Shown here piece after piece: positions 52,395-60,003 of a stretch of DNA of 64,000 nt. Numbering within the stretch: the stretch's first letter is position 1; every line of letters begins with the position of its first letter. Location: NCBI GenBank assembly GCA_017433375.1, contig JAFRHG010000030.1, positions 1 through 64,000 on the forward strand, given 5' to 3'. This DNA is from Bacillota bacterium (GTDB taxonomy: Bacteria; Bacillota; Clostridia; Peptostreptococcales; Anaerovoracaceae). A program made the translations under genes and the position numbers. The notes beneath the pieces were generated by a model, which did no database searches, was not told the DNA's origin, and saw nothing but the letters and a program-made list of their open reading frames with translations.

Positions 52395-53452
52395 TACTGC
52401 CAACGGGAAAACTGGACAGCGATCTGCTGAAGGAGATCGTGTTCGAACAGATCACATACCGCAGCGATGAGGTCAGGGTGCGGCCGGGCATCGGCGAGGA
52501 CTGCGCGGTGCTCGACTTCGGGGAGTATGACTGCGTCATGTCGACGGACCCCATCACCTCGGCGGTCAGCGACATCGGCCGCCTGTCGATCCACATCACC
52601 TGCAACGACATCGCCTCCAACGGCGTGCAGCCCCTGGGCATCATGCTGGCGGTCATGCTGCCGGAGGGAACCACCGATGAAGACGTGGCCCACATCATGG
52701 GCCAGGCGGCGGAGACGGCGGCGTCCCTGTCCGTGGAGATCATCGGCGGCCATACGGAGATCACGCCGGCGGTCCGCCAGCCGGTGATCGTGTCGACGGC
52801 CCTGGGAAAGACCCTGGCGGGATCGTCCCAGAGCGGCGATGACATGGAGCCCGGCGACTGGATCATGATGACCAAGTCGGCAGGGCTGGAAGGATGCGGC
52901 ATTATCGCCTCGGACTACGAGGAACGCCTGCTGGCGGAAAAGGATGAGCAGGGCAAGCCTCTGTTTTCTCCGGAGGAGATCGCCCGGGCCAGATCCTTCC
53001 TGGATCAGGTCAGCGTCGTCCGGGAAGGGGTAACCGCCGGACGGATCGGCACCCACGGCATGCATGACATCACTGAGGGCGGCATTCTGGGAGCGGTCTG
53101 GGAGATGTGCCAGATCGCCGGGACCGGCGCGGAGATCTGGGAAGAGAGGATACCTATGGAGCCGGAGACGGTGAAGATCTGCCGGCTTTTCGGCCTGGAT
53201 CCCCTGCGGCTGATCTCCAGCGGATCCATGGTGATCATCGTGCCGGATGAACAGCGGCAGCAGATGCTGGCGGCCATGGCGGAAGCCGATGTGCCCGCTG
53301 CCGTCATCGGTCGGGTGTGCCCGAAGGCGGAGGGCATACGCCTCATGACAAAGACAAAAACCTGCGGGGCGGAAGGCGAGGGACGCATCAGCGTCACCGT
53401 CGACCCGCCGCGCATGGATGAAATTTACCGTGTCGTCAGCCGGACGGTCTGA
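52391..53452 (+). CDS. PurM-like AIR-synthase family protein (HypE/ThiL-like)
   Basis: A 353-residue protein with the AIR synthase fold: GIGEDCAVLDFGEYDCVMSTDPITSAVSDIGRLSIHITCNDIASNGVQPLGIML and GMHDITEGGILGAVWEM. It resembles HypE and related ATP-dependent enzymes but lacks the C-terminal cysteine that receives the carbamoyl group in HypE. Its substrate is unknown. ATG 52391 overlaps the ligA stop (ATGA), so it is the third gene of the operon. Confidence 0.8.
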   Translation: MILPTGKLDSDLLKEIVFEQITYRSDEVRVRPGIGEDCAVLDFGEYDCVMSTDPITSAVSDIGRLSIHITCNDIASNGVQPLGIMLAVMLPEGTTDEDVAHIMGQAAETAASLSVEIIGGHTEITPAVRQPVIVSTALGKTLAGSSQSGDDMEPGDWIMMTKSAGLEGCGIIASDYEERLLAEKDEQGKPLFSPEEIARARSFLDQVSVVREGVTAGRIGTHGMHDITEGGILGAVWEMCQIAGTGAEIWEERIPMEPETVKICRLFGLDPLRLISSGSMVIIVPDEQRQQMLAAMAEADVPAAVIGRVCPKAEGIRLMTKTKTCGAEGEGRISVTVDPPRMDEIYRVVSRTV

Positions 53453-53492
53453 CGGTGGCGAAAACTGACAGAGACAAAGGAGACTAACGGTT

Positions 53493-54479
53493 ATGGATTC
53501 TAATTTGCTGATGTTACTGGCGGTTCTGCCGGGTATTCTGATCATCATTTACGTGTACCGTAAGGACAAGGTGGAAAAGGAGCCCTGGCGCCTGATTGGA
53601 AAACTGGTCTTTTTCGGGATGCTGTCCTGCATTCCGGCGGCCTTCATGGAAAGCTTCATCGACGGCCTGATGCCGTCATGGCCTCAGGGCAGCCTGGCTT
53701 ACGCACTGTCCATGGCCTTCGTATCGGCGGCCCTCTGTGAGGAACTGTTCAAATACCTGTTCCTTCGCATAGGCTCCTGGAACAATCCCAATTTCGGATA
53801 CCGCTTCGACGGCATCGTCTACGGCGTTTCGGTAGCCGTTGGCTTTGCCATTCTGGAGAATATTCTGTACGTGTCCCAGGGCGACCTGACCGTGGCCCTC
53901 ATGCGGGGCGTGCTGGCGGTGCCTCTCCATGCCTTCTGCGGTGTGTTCATGGGCGTGTTCTTCGGCGCGGCGAAAAAGGCCCAGATCGAAGGGCGCGGAT
54001 CCGGGAAGCTGACCTTCCTGGCCCTGTTTGTGCCCATGATGATCCACGGCACCTACGACACGATGGCCTTCATGGGCGACAGCGTGGCCACCGTGCTGCT
54101 GCTTGCCTTTGTGCTGGCCATGTACATCGTCTCCATCCGCTGCATCCGCAGATACTCCATGGATGACGCCAGTTCGGCCTTCTATCCGGACATGGATGCC
54201 TTCCCCGGCCAGGGCGGCTACACCAGCTACGGCGCCGGGCAGGGCGGCGGATTTGACGCCGGCCAGAATGCCGGGTTCGGCAGGGGAAGCGGCGGCTACG
54301 TCTACGGACCCCGGGGAACACAGACCAGCGGACAGCGGCCCCATCCTGGTCAGGTCAGCGATGGCAAGATCGTTCTGATCTGCCCCCACTGCCGCCGTGG
54401 ACTGCGGGTACCGGTGGGCGCGGGACGGATCCGCATCACCTGCCCCCACTGCGGAAGGGAATTCAACGAAATCACCTGA
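53493..54479 (+). CDS. PrsW-family intramembrane protease with C-terminal zinc ribbon
   Basis: A 328-residue protein. The PrsW motifs are visible: EE in SAALCEELFKYLFLRIG, FAILENILY, HAFCGVF and HGTYDT, within about seven helices. A Gly/Gln-rich linker (about 240-290) leads to a zinc ribbon, CPHCRRGLRVPVGAGRIRITCPHCGREF. PrsW proteases cleave anti-sigma factors. The extra ribbon is uncommon and may bind substrate or nucleic acid. The SD caaaggag lies ahead of the start. Confidence 0.85.
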   Translation: MDSNLLMLLAVLPGILIIIYVYRKDKVEKEPWRLIGKLVFFGMLSCIPAAFMESFIDGLMPSWPQGSLAYALSMAFVSAALCEELFKYLFLRIGSWNNPNFGYRFDGIVYGVSVAVGFAILENILYVSQGDLTVALMRGVLAVPLHAFCGVFMGVFFGAAKKAQIEGRGSGKLTFLALFVPMMIHGTYDTMAFMGDSVATVLLLAFVLAMYIVSIRCIRRYSMDDASSAFYPDMDAFPGQGGYTSYGAGQGGGFDAGQNAGFGRGSGGYVYGPRGTQTSGQRPHPGQVSDGKIVLICPHCRRGLRVPVGAGRIRITCPHCGREFNEIT

Positions 54480-54536
54480 CGGCGGGCGTCTTCGCCCCGC
54501 CGGGTCAGGTTTGGAAATAATTGTAAATTCCATTCC

Positions 54537-54565
54537 TTGACGCAGGGGAAAAATCATATTATAAT
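54537..54565 (+). promoter_or_regulatory. Promoter of the SRP RNA
   Basis: TTGACG (54537-54542), 17 nt, TATAAT (54560-54565). The expected start is near 54572. Confidence 0.8.
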
Positions 54566-54571
54566 AGTCGC

Positions 54572-54733
54572 GCGTGAATTGCCCTTTGATGGTTCCGCAT
54601 GCATGGTTTGGGTCCTGCGCAATAGGACGCCGTGAACCTTGTCAGGTCCGGAAGGAAGCAGCAATAAGCGGAAGCTCTTATGTGCCGCAGATCAGCCTTC
54701 TCCAACGCCTGCGGAGCTTTCAAAGGGCAGTTT
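54572..54733 (+). ncRNA. ffs: Signal recognition particle RNA
   Basis: The conserved SRP domain is clear: GTGAACC, GTCAGGTCCGGAAGGAAGCAG with the GGAA tetraloop, and the AGCA asymmetric bulge. The ends pair: GCCCTTTGA (54581-54589) with TCAAAGGGC (54720-54728). A T-run follows. The size (about 160 nt) exceeds E. coli 4.5S RNA but lacks room for a full Bacillus Alu domain. It targets membrane proteins with Ffh. dnaX starts 87 nt downstream; the same SRP RNA-dnaX order is known in Firmicutes. Confidence 0.92.
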
Positions 54734-54819
54734 TTCTGCCACAGAGGCCGGCGCGGCTAAGCCGCCTGATCAGGGAGGCGGCCGCCAGAAGCCAGTACGA
54801 ATTACAGAGGATAATCGGA

Positions 54820-56484
54820 ATGTATACGGCGCTTTACCGGGTATACCGCCCGGAAGTATTTGATCAGCTGCTGGGTCAGGAGCACATCGTCAGGATTCTG
54901 AAGAATCAGATCGCTGCCGAAAGCACCAGCCACGCCTACCTGTTCTGCGGCACACGGGGAACGGGAAAGACGACGACGGCAAGGCTTCTGGCCAAGGGCC
55001 TGAATTGCCTTTCCGACGGGGAACGCCCCTGCGGGGAGTGCAGCGCCTGCCGGGCCATCCGGGACGGCAGCTTTCTTGACGTGATCGAGATCGACGCGGC
55101 GTCCAACCGGGGCATTGACGAGATCCGCGAACTGCGGGAAAGCGTCAACTATCCGCCGGTCATGGGCCGGAAGAAGGTCTACATCATCGACGAAGTGCAC
55201 ATGATGACGCCGGAAGCGTTCAACGCTCTGCTGAAGACGCTGGAAGAGCCGCCGGAATACGTCACGTTTATTCTGGCGACCACGGAGGTCCGCAAACTTC
55301 CGGCGACGATCCTGTCCCGGTGCATGCGCCTGGATTTCAAACGGATTCCGGAGCAGACCATCATGGCCGGCATGAAGAAGATCTGTCAGGACATCGGCAT
55401 CGATGTGACGGACAGCGCTCTGCGGATCATCGCGGCCAACGCCGACGGTTCGGTGCGCGACGGCCTGAGCATTCTGGACCAGTGCATCGCCGGCGGAGAG
55501 AAGACGGTGGACGGACCGGACGTGCTGGAGTTTCTCGGCGCGTCGGGGGAGGAGGTCTTCGTGGACCTGACGGATCTGGTCACCAAAGGCCGGACCGCGG
55601 AAGCCCTTCAGTATCTGGCGGAGGTTCTGGCGGACGGAAAAGATGTGCGCCAGCTGATCCGCGACTGGATCAACCATTACCGGAATCTGCTGATGACCAA
55701 GTACATTCGGGATCCCCGGGAGGTCATCAATCTGTCGGTGGAGAACATCGACCGGATCCGCAGCCAGAGTGCGGTCATGGAGCCCGAAGACATCAACCGG
55801 GGCATTCTGGAATTGTCGAAGACCATGAATGAGGCCCGGTGGTCGACCCAGCCCAGGATCCTGCTGGAGTTGTGTATCGTGGTTCTGTGCCGACAGACGG
55901 GCGCCTTCCGTGCGCCGGTGACGGCGGATGCAAAGGCAGCCCCTGCGCCGGCGGCAAGGCCCGAGGCAAAGGCAACGCCTGCGCCGGCGGCACCGCAGCC
56001 AGTACCGGAACCCGAACCGACAGAAGTAGCCGAACAGACACCCCCAGCAGCAGCACCGGCCGAAGCGGTGCCCGAACCGGCACCCGAACCGGAGCCCCAG
56101 AGGAAAGCGCAGCCCGAGCCCGCGGACAAACCCGAACCGGCAGCACCGGCGCCCGCAGCCCCGGCAGAAGAAGAACTGCTCGCCCTGTGGGACGACATCT
56201 TTACGGCGGGGGCGGCCAGCAAGGGGAGCATGCACCTGATCCGCAGCAACACCATGCTGACGGCTTTGGATGAGAACACCTTCACCGTGACCGTGCCCGA
56301 GGGTATGATGCGCCGGCACACGGAAAACAACCGGGGCATGCTGGAGGACCTGATGGAGAAGCGGACCGGCGTGCGCCGGGTCATGCAGGTGGAAGTGTCC
56401 CATAATAAGAAGAAGGAAATATCCGCCGAGGAGGCGGCGGCCAACGCGGCCAAGGTGCTCGGCACGAACGTGGAGCTCCGGTAG
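54820..56484 (+). CDS. dnaX: DNA polymerase III subunits gamma/tau
   Basis: A 554-residue clamp loader protein: MYTALYRVYRPEVFDQLLGQEHIVRILKNQI, Walker A GTRGTGKTTTARLLAKGLNC, zinc finger CGECSAC, DEVHMMT and the SRC motif (ILSRCMRLDF). A Pro/Ala/Glu-rich linker (about 365-450) precedes a tau-like C-terminal domain. ATG 54820 is the family start; the frame runs open upstream through the SRP RNA. The dispersed motif occurs twice in the linker, once exact (55966) and once as a near-match (55930). Confidence 0.95.
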   Translation: MYTALYRVYRPEVFDQLLGQEHIVRILKNQIAAESTSHAYLFCGTRGTGKTTTARLLAKGLNCLSDGERPCGECSACRAIRDGSFLDVIEIDAASNRGIDEIRELRESVNYPPVMGRKKVYIIDEVHMMTPEAFNALLKTLEEPPEYVTFILATTEVRKLPATILSRCMRLDFKRIPEQTIMAGMKKICQDIGIDVTDSALRIIAANADGSVRDGLSILDQCIAGGEKTVDGPDVLEFLGASGEEVFVDLTDLVTKGRTAEALQYLAEVLADGKDVRQLIRDWINHYRNLLMTKYIRDPREVINLSVENIDRIRSQSAVMEPEDINRGILELSKTMNEARWSTQPRILLELCIVVLCRQTGAFRAPVTADAKAAPAPAARPEAKATPAPAAPQPVPEPEPTEVAEQTPPAAAPAEAVPEPAPEPEPQRKAQPEPADKPEPAAPAPAAPAEEELLALWDDIFTAGAASKGSMHLIRSNTMLTALDENTFTVTVPEGMMRRHTENNRGMLEDLMEKRTGVRRVMQVEVSHNKKKEISAEEAAANAAKVLGTNVELR

Positions 56485-56586
56485 GAGCCGGCCGAAATCG
56501 CAGCACGGCAGCCGGCCGAAACAAAACAGACCATCGAACCGCGGCCGAAGCGGACCGCGGAAAGGATAATCAAGAAGGAGGAAATC

Positions 56587-56940
56587 ATGGGAAAAGGAAT
56601 GCGCGCGGGAAAGAGACCGAAGAAGCAGGGCGGCGGAAACATGCAGCAGCAGATGCAGCAGATGCAGGCCATGCAGAAACAGATGGATGAGGTCCAGGCG
56701 CAGATCGATGAAATGGAAACGACGGCAACCTCCGGCGGCGGCGCCGTGACGGTGACCGTTACCGGCAAGAAGGAGCTGAAGGACATTCAGATCCAGCCGG
56801 AAGTCGTGGATCCCGACGATGTGGAAATGCTCCAGGATCTGATCCTGACGGCGACCAACGAAGCTCTTCGTCAGATGGAGGAGATCTCCCAGGCGGAGAT
56901 GGGCAAGTTTACCGCCGGACTGGGTATTCCGGGACTGTAG
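56587..56940 (+). CDS. YbaB/EbfC nucleoid-associated protein
   Basis: A 117-residue DNA-binding protein: a basic, glutamine-rich helical start ([26 protein letters not shown]) and the conserved [22 protein letters not shown]. It binds DNA as a dimer and is usually placed between dnaX and recR, as here. The SD aaggagg is 8 nt upstream. Confidence 0.93.
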   Translation: MGKGMRAGKRPKKQGGGNMQQQMQQMQAMQKQMDEVQAQIDEMETTATSGGGAVTVTVTGKKELKDIQIQPEVVDPDDVEMLQDLILTATNEALRQMEEISQAEMGKFTAGLGIPGL

Positions 56941-56950
56941 GACGCAAGGG

Positions 56951-57550
56951 ATGAAGTACTACGCGAAACCGCTGAACAAACTGGTGAATGAACTGAACCG
57001 GCTGCCGGGCATCGGTGGAAAGACCGCCCAGCGGCTGGCTTTTCATATTCTTTCCATGGAGGACAAGGATGCCTTCGCCCTGGCGGACGCCATCCGCGAG
57101 GCCAAGACGTCCATGCGCTACTGCTCCGTCTGCGGAAACCTGACGGAGGAGGATCCCTGCAGCATCTGCGCCGATGAGAGCCGGGACCGCTCGGTCATCT
57201 GCGTGGTGGAAAGCGCCAGGGACGTCGTGGCCATGGAAAAGATCCGGGAATACCGGGGGCAGTATCACGTGCTCCATGGCGCCATTTCCCCCATGGACGG
57301 AATCGGTCCGGAGGACATCAACCTGAAGAGCCTGATCACCCGGCTCCAGGACGAGGAGGTGCAGGAGCTGATCCTGGCCACCAACCCGACCATCGAAGGG
57401 GAGGCGACGGCCATGTATATCGCCCGCCTCATCAAGCCCAGCGGGATCAAGGTAACCCGGATCGCCCACGGCGTGCCGGTGGGCGGGGATCTGGAATACG
57501 CCGACGAGGTCACCCTGCTCAAGGCCATGGAGGGCCGGCGGGAACTCTGA
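56951..57550 (+). CDS. recR: Recombination protein RecR
   Basis: A 199-residue protein: HhH ([20 protein letters not shown]), C4 zinc finger ([16 protein letters not shown]) and Toprim domain ([54 protein letters not shown]-like end). It works with RecO and RecF in gap repair. ATG 56951 follows the ybaB stop by 10 nt with gcaaggg. Confidence 0.95.
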   Translation: MKYYAKPLNKLVNELNRLPGIGGKTAQRLAFHILSMEDKDAFALADAIREAKTSMRYCSVCGNLTEEDPCSICADESRDRSVICVVESARDVVAMEKIREYRGQYHVLHGAISPMDGIGPEDINLKSLITRLQDEEVQELILATNPTIEGEATAMYIARLIKPSGIKVTRIAHGVPVGGDLEYADEVTLLKAMEGRREL

Positions 57551-57623
57551 GGACCGGCACTGAATATTCTGTATATGTATACAATATTTTTTGTCAGAGA
57601 GGGACTTTTTGAAGTTCCTCTCG

Positions 57624-57652
57624 TTGACTTTTCGCGCTTTAGTAGGTAGAAT
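57624..57652 (+). promoter_or_regulatory. Promoter of the first amino acid permease
   Basis: TTGACT (57624-57629), 17 nt, TAGAAT (57647-57652). A GAGAGGGAC/GTTCCTCTC hairpin just upstream (near 57596-57622) may terminate recR transcription. Confidence 0.7.
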
Positions 57653-57723
57653 AAAGTGTCTGAAAATATTTCATCATGCAATTATCATCTGTTATTTCTG
57701 AGAAAGCTTATTAGGAGGAGTTT

Positions 57724-59334
57724 ATGGACGAAGAGAAAAGGGCAGCTGTGGTTGCCGACGAATCTCAGGATCTAAAGCGTGGTATCGCCGAATGGCAGGT
57801 CGCGTTTATCGGACTTGGCGGCGTTATCGGATCCTGCTACTTCCTGGGCGTAGGCTGGGACATCGAGGTTATGGGTCCTGGCGTGTTCTGGGCGTTCCTG
57901 CTCGTAGGCGTCATCGTTTTCGGACTGATGATCTCCTACGCGGAACTGCTGGTCAACCTGCCCCGTTCCGGATCATTTATCGCCTACACCAATGAGTTCC
58001 TTGGACCAACGGTCTCCACGGGATTCGGCTGGGCGTTCTGGTTCAACTGGGTATGCTATGTACCGTCCGAAGCCATCGCGGTATCGGCGGCACTGCAGGC
58101 CATTACCGGCATCACCAGCACGGTAGCCTACATCGCCTTCGCGGTAGGCACCATGATGGCGCTGACACTGATCAACTGCTTCGCGGTAGATATCTTCGCG
58201 AAGATCGAGTCGGGCCTGGCCATCACGAAAGTTATCATCATCGTCATGTTCATCCTGGTTGGCCTGGGTATCTGGGTCGGCTTCTGGGGCAGCCCCCAGG
58301 GCGAGCTGACGGCGTACAACATCACCGAAGGATTCAAGGGTGCCGGCATCAACTTCAAGCCTGAACTCAGTCTCTTCGAGAACTGGTTCCCGCATGGCAT
58401 TCTGATCATCTCGGTCATGATGGTCGTCGTACTGGTCACCATGCAGGGTACGGAAATCGTCGGTCTGGCGGCAGCGGAGTCGAAGAATCCGGAAGTCGCG
58501 GTACCGAAAGCCTGCCGGAGCGTCGTCTATCGTATCGTCGCTCTGTACCTGGCACCGATCCTGCTGGTCATCCTGATTTACCCCACGGCGCTGGCGGACG
58601 ATGCCACACCGGTATTTGCGGAGGTAGCGAGAGACTATGGTTTGACGCCATTCTTCTACATCTTCTGCGCGGTAGTTATGGTCGCGGCGTTCTCCTGTGG
58701 TAACACGGGATTCTATGGAACGGTCCGTGCCATGTACGGCCTGTCCACCGAGGGCCTGGCGCCCAAGTTCCTCAGCCGCCTGTCCAAGAACCAGGCACCG
58801 AGAAACGCGGTATTCTTCACCATGGCCTTCATGTGGCTGGTGCTGATCACCGGTCTCATTTCCGAGGTTACCGGCGCGCTGTCCGACCTGTACGGCTCCC
58901 TGCTGTGCATGTCCGGCTTCACCGGCACACTGGCCTGGGTAGGTATCATCGCCGCCCAGAAGAGGATGCGCATGAGACTGAAGCAAAACGGATACGATCC
59001 GGAGAAGGTCCTGAAGGCCAAGGTGCCCAAGCCGATGGCATGGATCCCCTGGTTCGCTCTGATCGCGCAGATCATCTGCCTGATCATGCTTGCCTTTGCG
59101 ACGCCTGTTGAAAAGGCATACATCGCGAGCATGGAGGCCAAGGGTCTGGAACCCGACATCGCAGTCGGCGACACCGGCGGCGGCCTGATCATCTTCATCA
59201 TCGCCACATCGGCTATCGTGATCCCGATGATCGTTTATCAGATCATGAACAAGATGGGCAAGGTCGGCCATATCGCCACCCTGCACGGCGACGAGAAGAC
59301 CTTCGAGGAAGCCTTCCCGCCGATCAACAAGTAA
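57724..59334 (+). CDS. APC-superfamily amino acid permease
   Basis: A 536-residue protein with about 12 hydrophobic helices. The N-terminal APC signature is IAEWQVAFIGLGGVIGSCYFLGVGWDIEVMGPGVFWAFLL. A further block is MQGTEIVGLAAAESKNPEVAVPKACRSVVYRI. The substrate may be an amino acid (GerKA-like or lysine/arginine type permeases share this layout), but this is unresolved. It has its own promoter, SD aggagg, and a terminator. Confidence 0.9.
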   Translation: MDEEKRAAVVADESQDLKRGIAEWQVAFIGLGGVIGSCYFLGVGWDIEVMGPGVFWAFLLVGVIVFGLMISYAELLVNLPRSGSFIAYTNEFLGPTVSTGFGWAFWFNWVCYVPSEAIAVSAALQAITGITSTVAYIAFAVGTMMALTLINCFAVDIFAKIESGLAITKVIIIVMFILVGLGIWVGFWGSPQGELTAYNITEGFKGAGINFKPELSLFENWFPHGILIISVMMVVVLVTMQGTEIVGLAAAESKNPEVAVPKACRSVVYRIVALYLAPILLVILIYPTALADDATPVFAEVARDYGLTPFFYIFCAVVMVAAFSCGNTGFYGTVRAMYGLSTEGLAPKFLSRLSKNQAPRNAVFFTMAFMWLVLITGLISEVTGALSDLYGSLLCMSGFTGTLAWVGIIAAQKRMRMRLKQNGYDPEKVLKAKVPKPMAWIPWFALIAQIICLIMLAFATPVEKAYIASMEAKGLEPDIAVGDTGGGLIIFIIATSAIVIPMIVYQIMNKMGKVGHIATLHGDEKTFEEAFPPINK

Positions 59335-59392
59335 GGTTTGCATGGCAGGCTGAATTCAGACCGGTCTGACAGAGCAGACAGTATGCAAGGCA

Positions 59393-59423
59393 AACAGGGA
59401 GGCCGTCCGGTCTCCCTGTTTTC
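59393..59423 (+). terminator. Intrinsic terminator of the first permease
   Basis: AACAGGGAG (59393-59401), loop, CTCCCTGTT (59412-59420), then TTT. Confidence 0.88.
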
Positions 59424-59478
59424 ACACCGGCCGGGGGCAAAGGCAATCCCGGCGTGGGGCCAAAGAGAGAGGTAACCC

Positions 59479-59862
59479 ATGAGCGAAGCAAAACCGAAAC
59501 TGGAAATCACCGCGGCAAGGGCCCTGAATCCCCGGTCACTCCGGCTGGAATTCAGCAACGGCGCCGTGCGCCTCTTTGACAGCCACCGCCTGCGTGGTCC
59601 GGCCTACATCCCCCTGATGAATGAAGAGATCTTCACCAAGCCCGTTGTCAGGGACGGGAAGCTGGGGTGGAGGGACCTGGACATCACCTGCGGAGCGAAG
59701 TATATCTATGACCGCAGCGTCCCCTACGATGACAACGCGGAGCCGAGGGAATACGTACCCACGAGAAAGGACATCATCCAGGAGCGGATCGCCATCATTC
59801 TGTTCCCCTGCATGGCCATCGCCGGCATCATCGGAACCGTCTACTGGTATATCAGCAACTGA
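59479..59862 (+). CDS. DUF2442-type protein with C-terminal membrane helix
   Basis: A 127-residue protein. The N-terminal part (ITAARALNPRSLRLEFSNGAVRLFDSHRLRGPAYIPLMNEEIFTKPVVRDGKLGWRDLDITCGAKYIYDRSV) matches DUF2442-like small proteins that often occur as toxin-antitoxin or regulatory partners. The last 20 residues (IAIILFPCMAIAGIIGTVYWY) are a membrane helix, unusual for DUF2442. It lies between two permease genes and may modulate one of them. The SD is gagagg. Confidence 0.65.
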   Translation: MSEAKPKLEITAARALNPRSLRLEFSNGAVRLFDSHRLRGPAYIPLMNEEIFTKPVVRDGKLGWRDLDITCGAKYIYDRSVPYDDNAEPREYVPTRKDIIQERIAIILFPCMAIAGIIGTVYWYISN

Positions 59863-59895
59863 ACCGGGAACGGTCAGAACAATCGGAAATATTCC

Positions 59896-59923
59896 TTGAA
59901 AGAACAGTGCGAAGTGCTATAAT
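59896..59923 (+). promoter_or_regulatory. Promoter of the second permease
   Basis: TTGAAA (59896-59901), 16 nt, TATAAT (59918-59923). An operator-like palindrome overlaps the start-point region. Confidence 0.7.
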
Positions 59924-59931
59924 TTAATTGT

Positions 59932-59961
59932 TAATAATTGTTCATATATTAACAATTATTA
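59932..59961. promoter_or_regulatory. Operator-like inverted repeat
   Basis: TAATAATTGTT (59932-59942) faces AACAATTATTA (59951-59961), a perfect 11-bp pair with an 8-nt spacer. It lies just downstream of the -10 of the second permease promoter, suited to repressor binding. Confidence 0.65.
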
Positions 59962-60003
59962 TCGTCATCATCATTGTTCTTTTTTTGTTAAAGGAGGGAT
60001 ACT

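Noticed and set aside
48378-52403. A 1,341-codon open frame on the minus strand opposite pcrA and ligA
   Set aside because: It is an artefact of GC-rich third positions in the plus-strand genes. The product has no recognisable domain and is composed of low-complexity shadow sequence.
54578-54589. TTGCCCTTTG as another copy of the dispersed motif
   Set aside because: It has an extra C and is the paired 5' end of the SRP RNA, so it was not counted.
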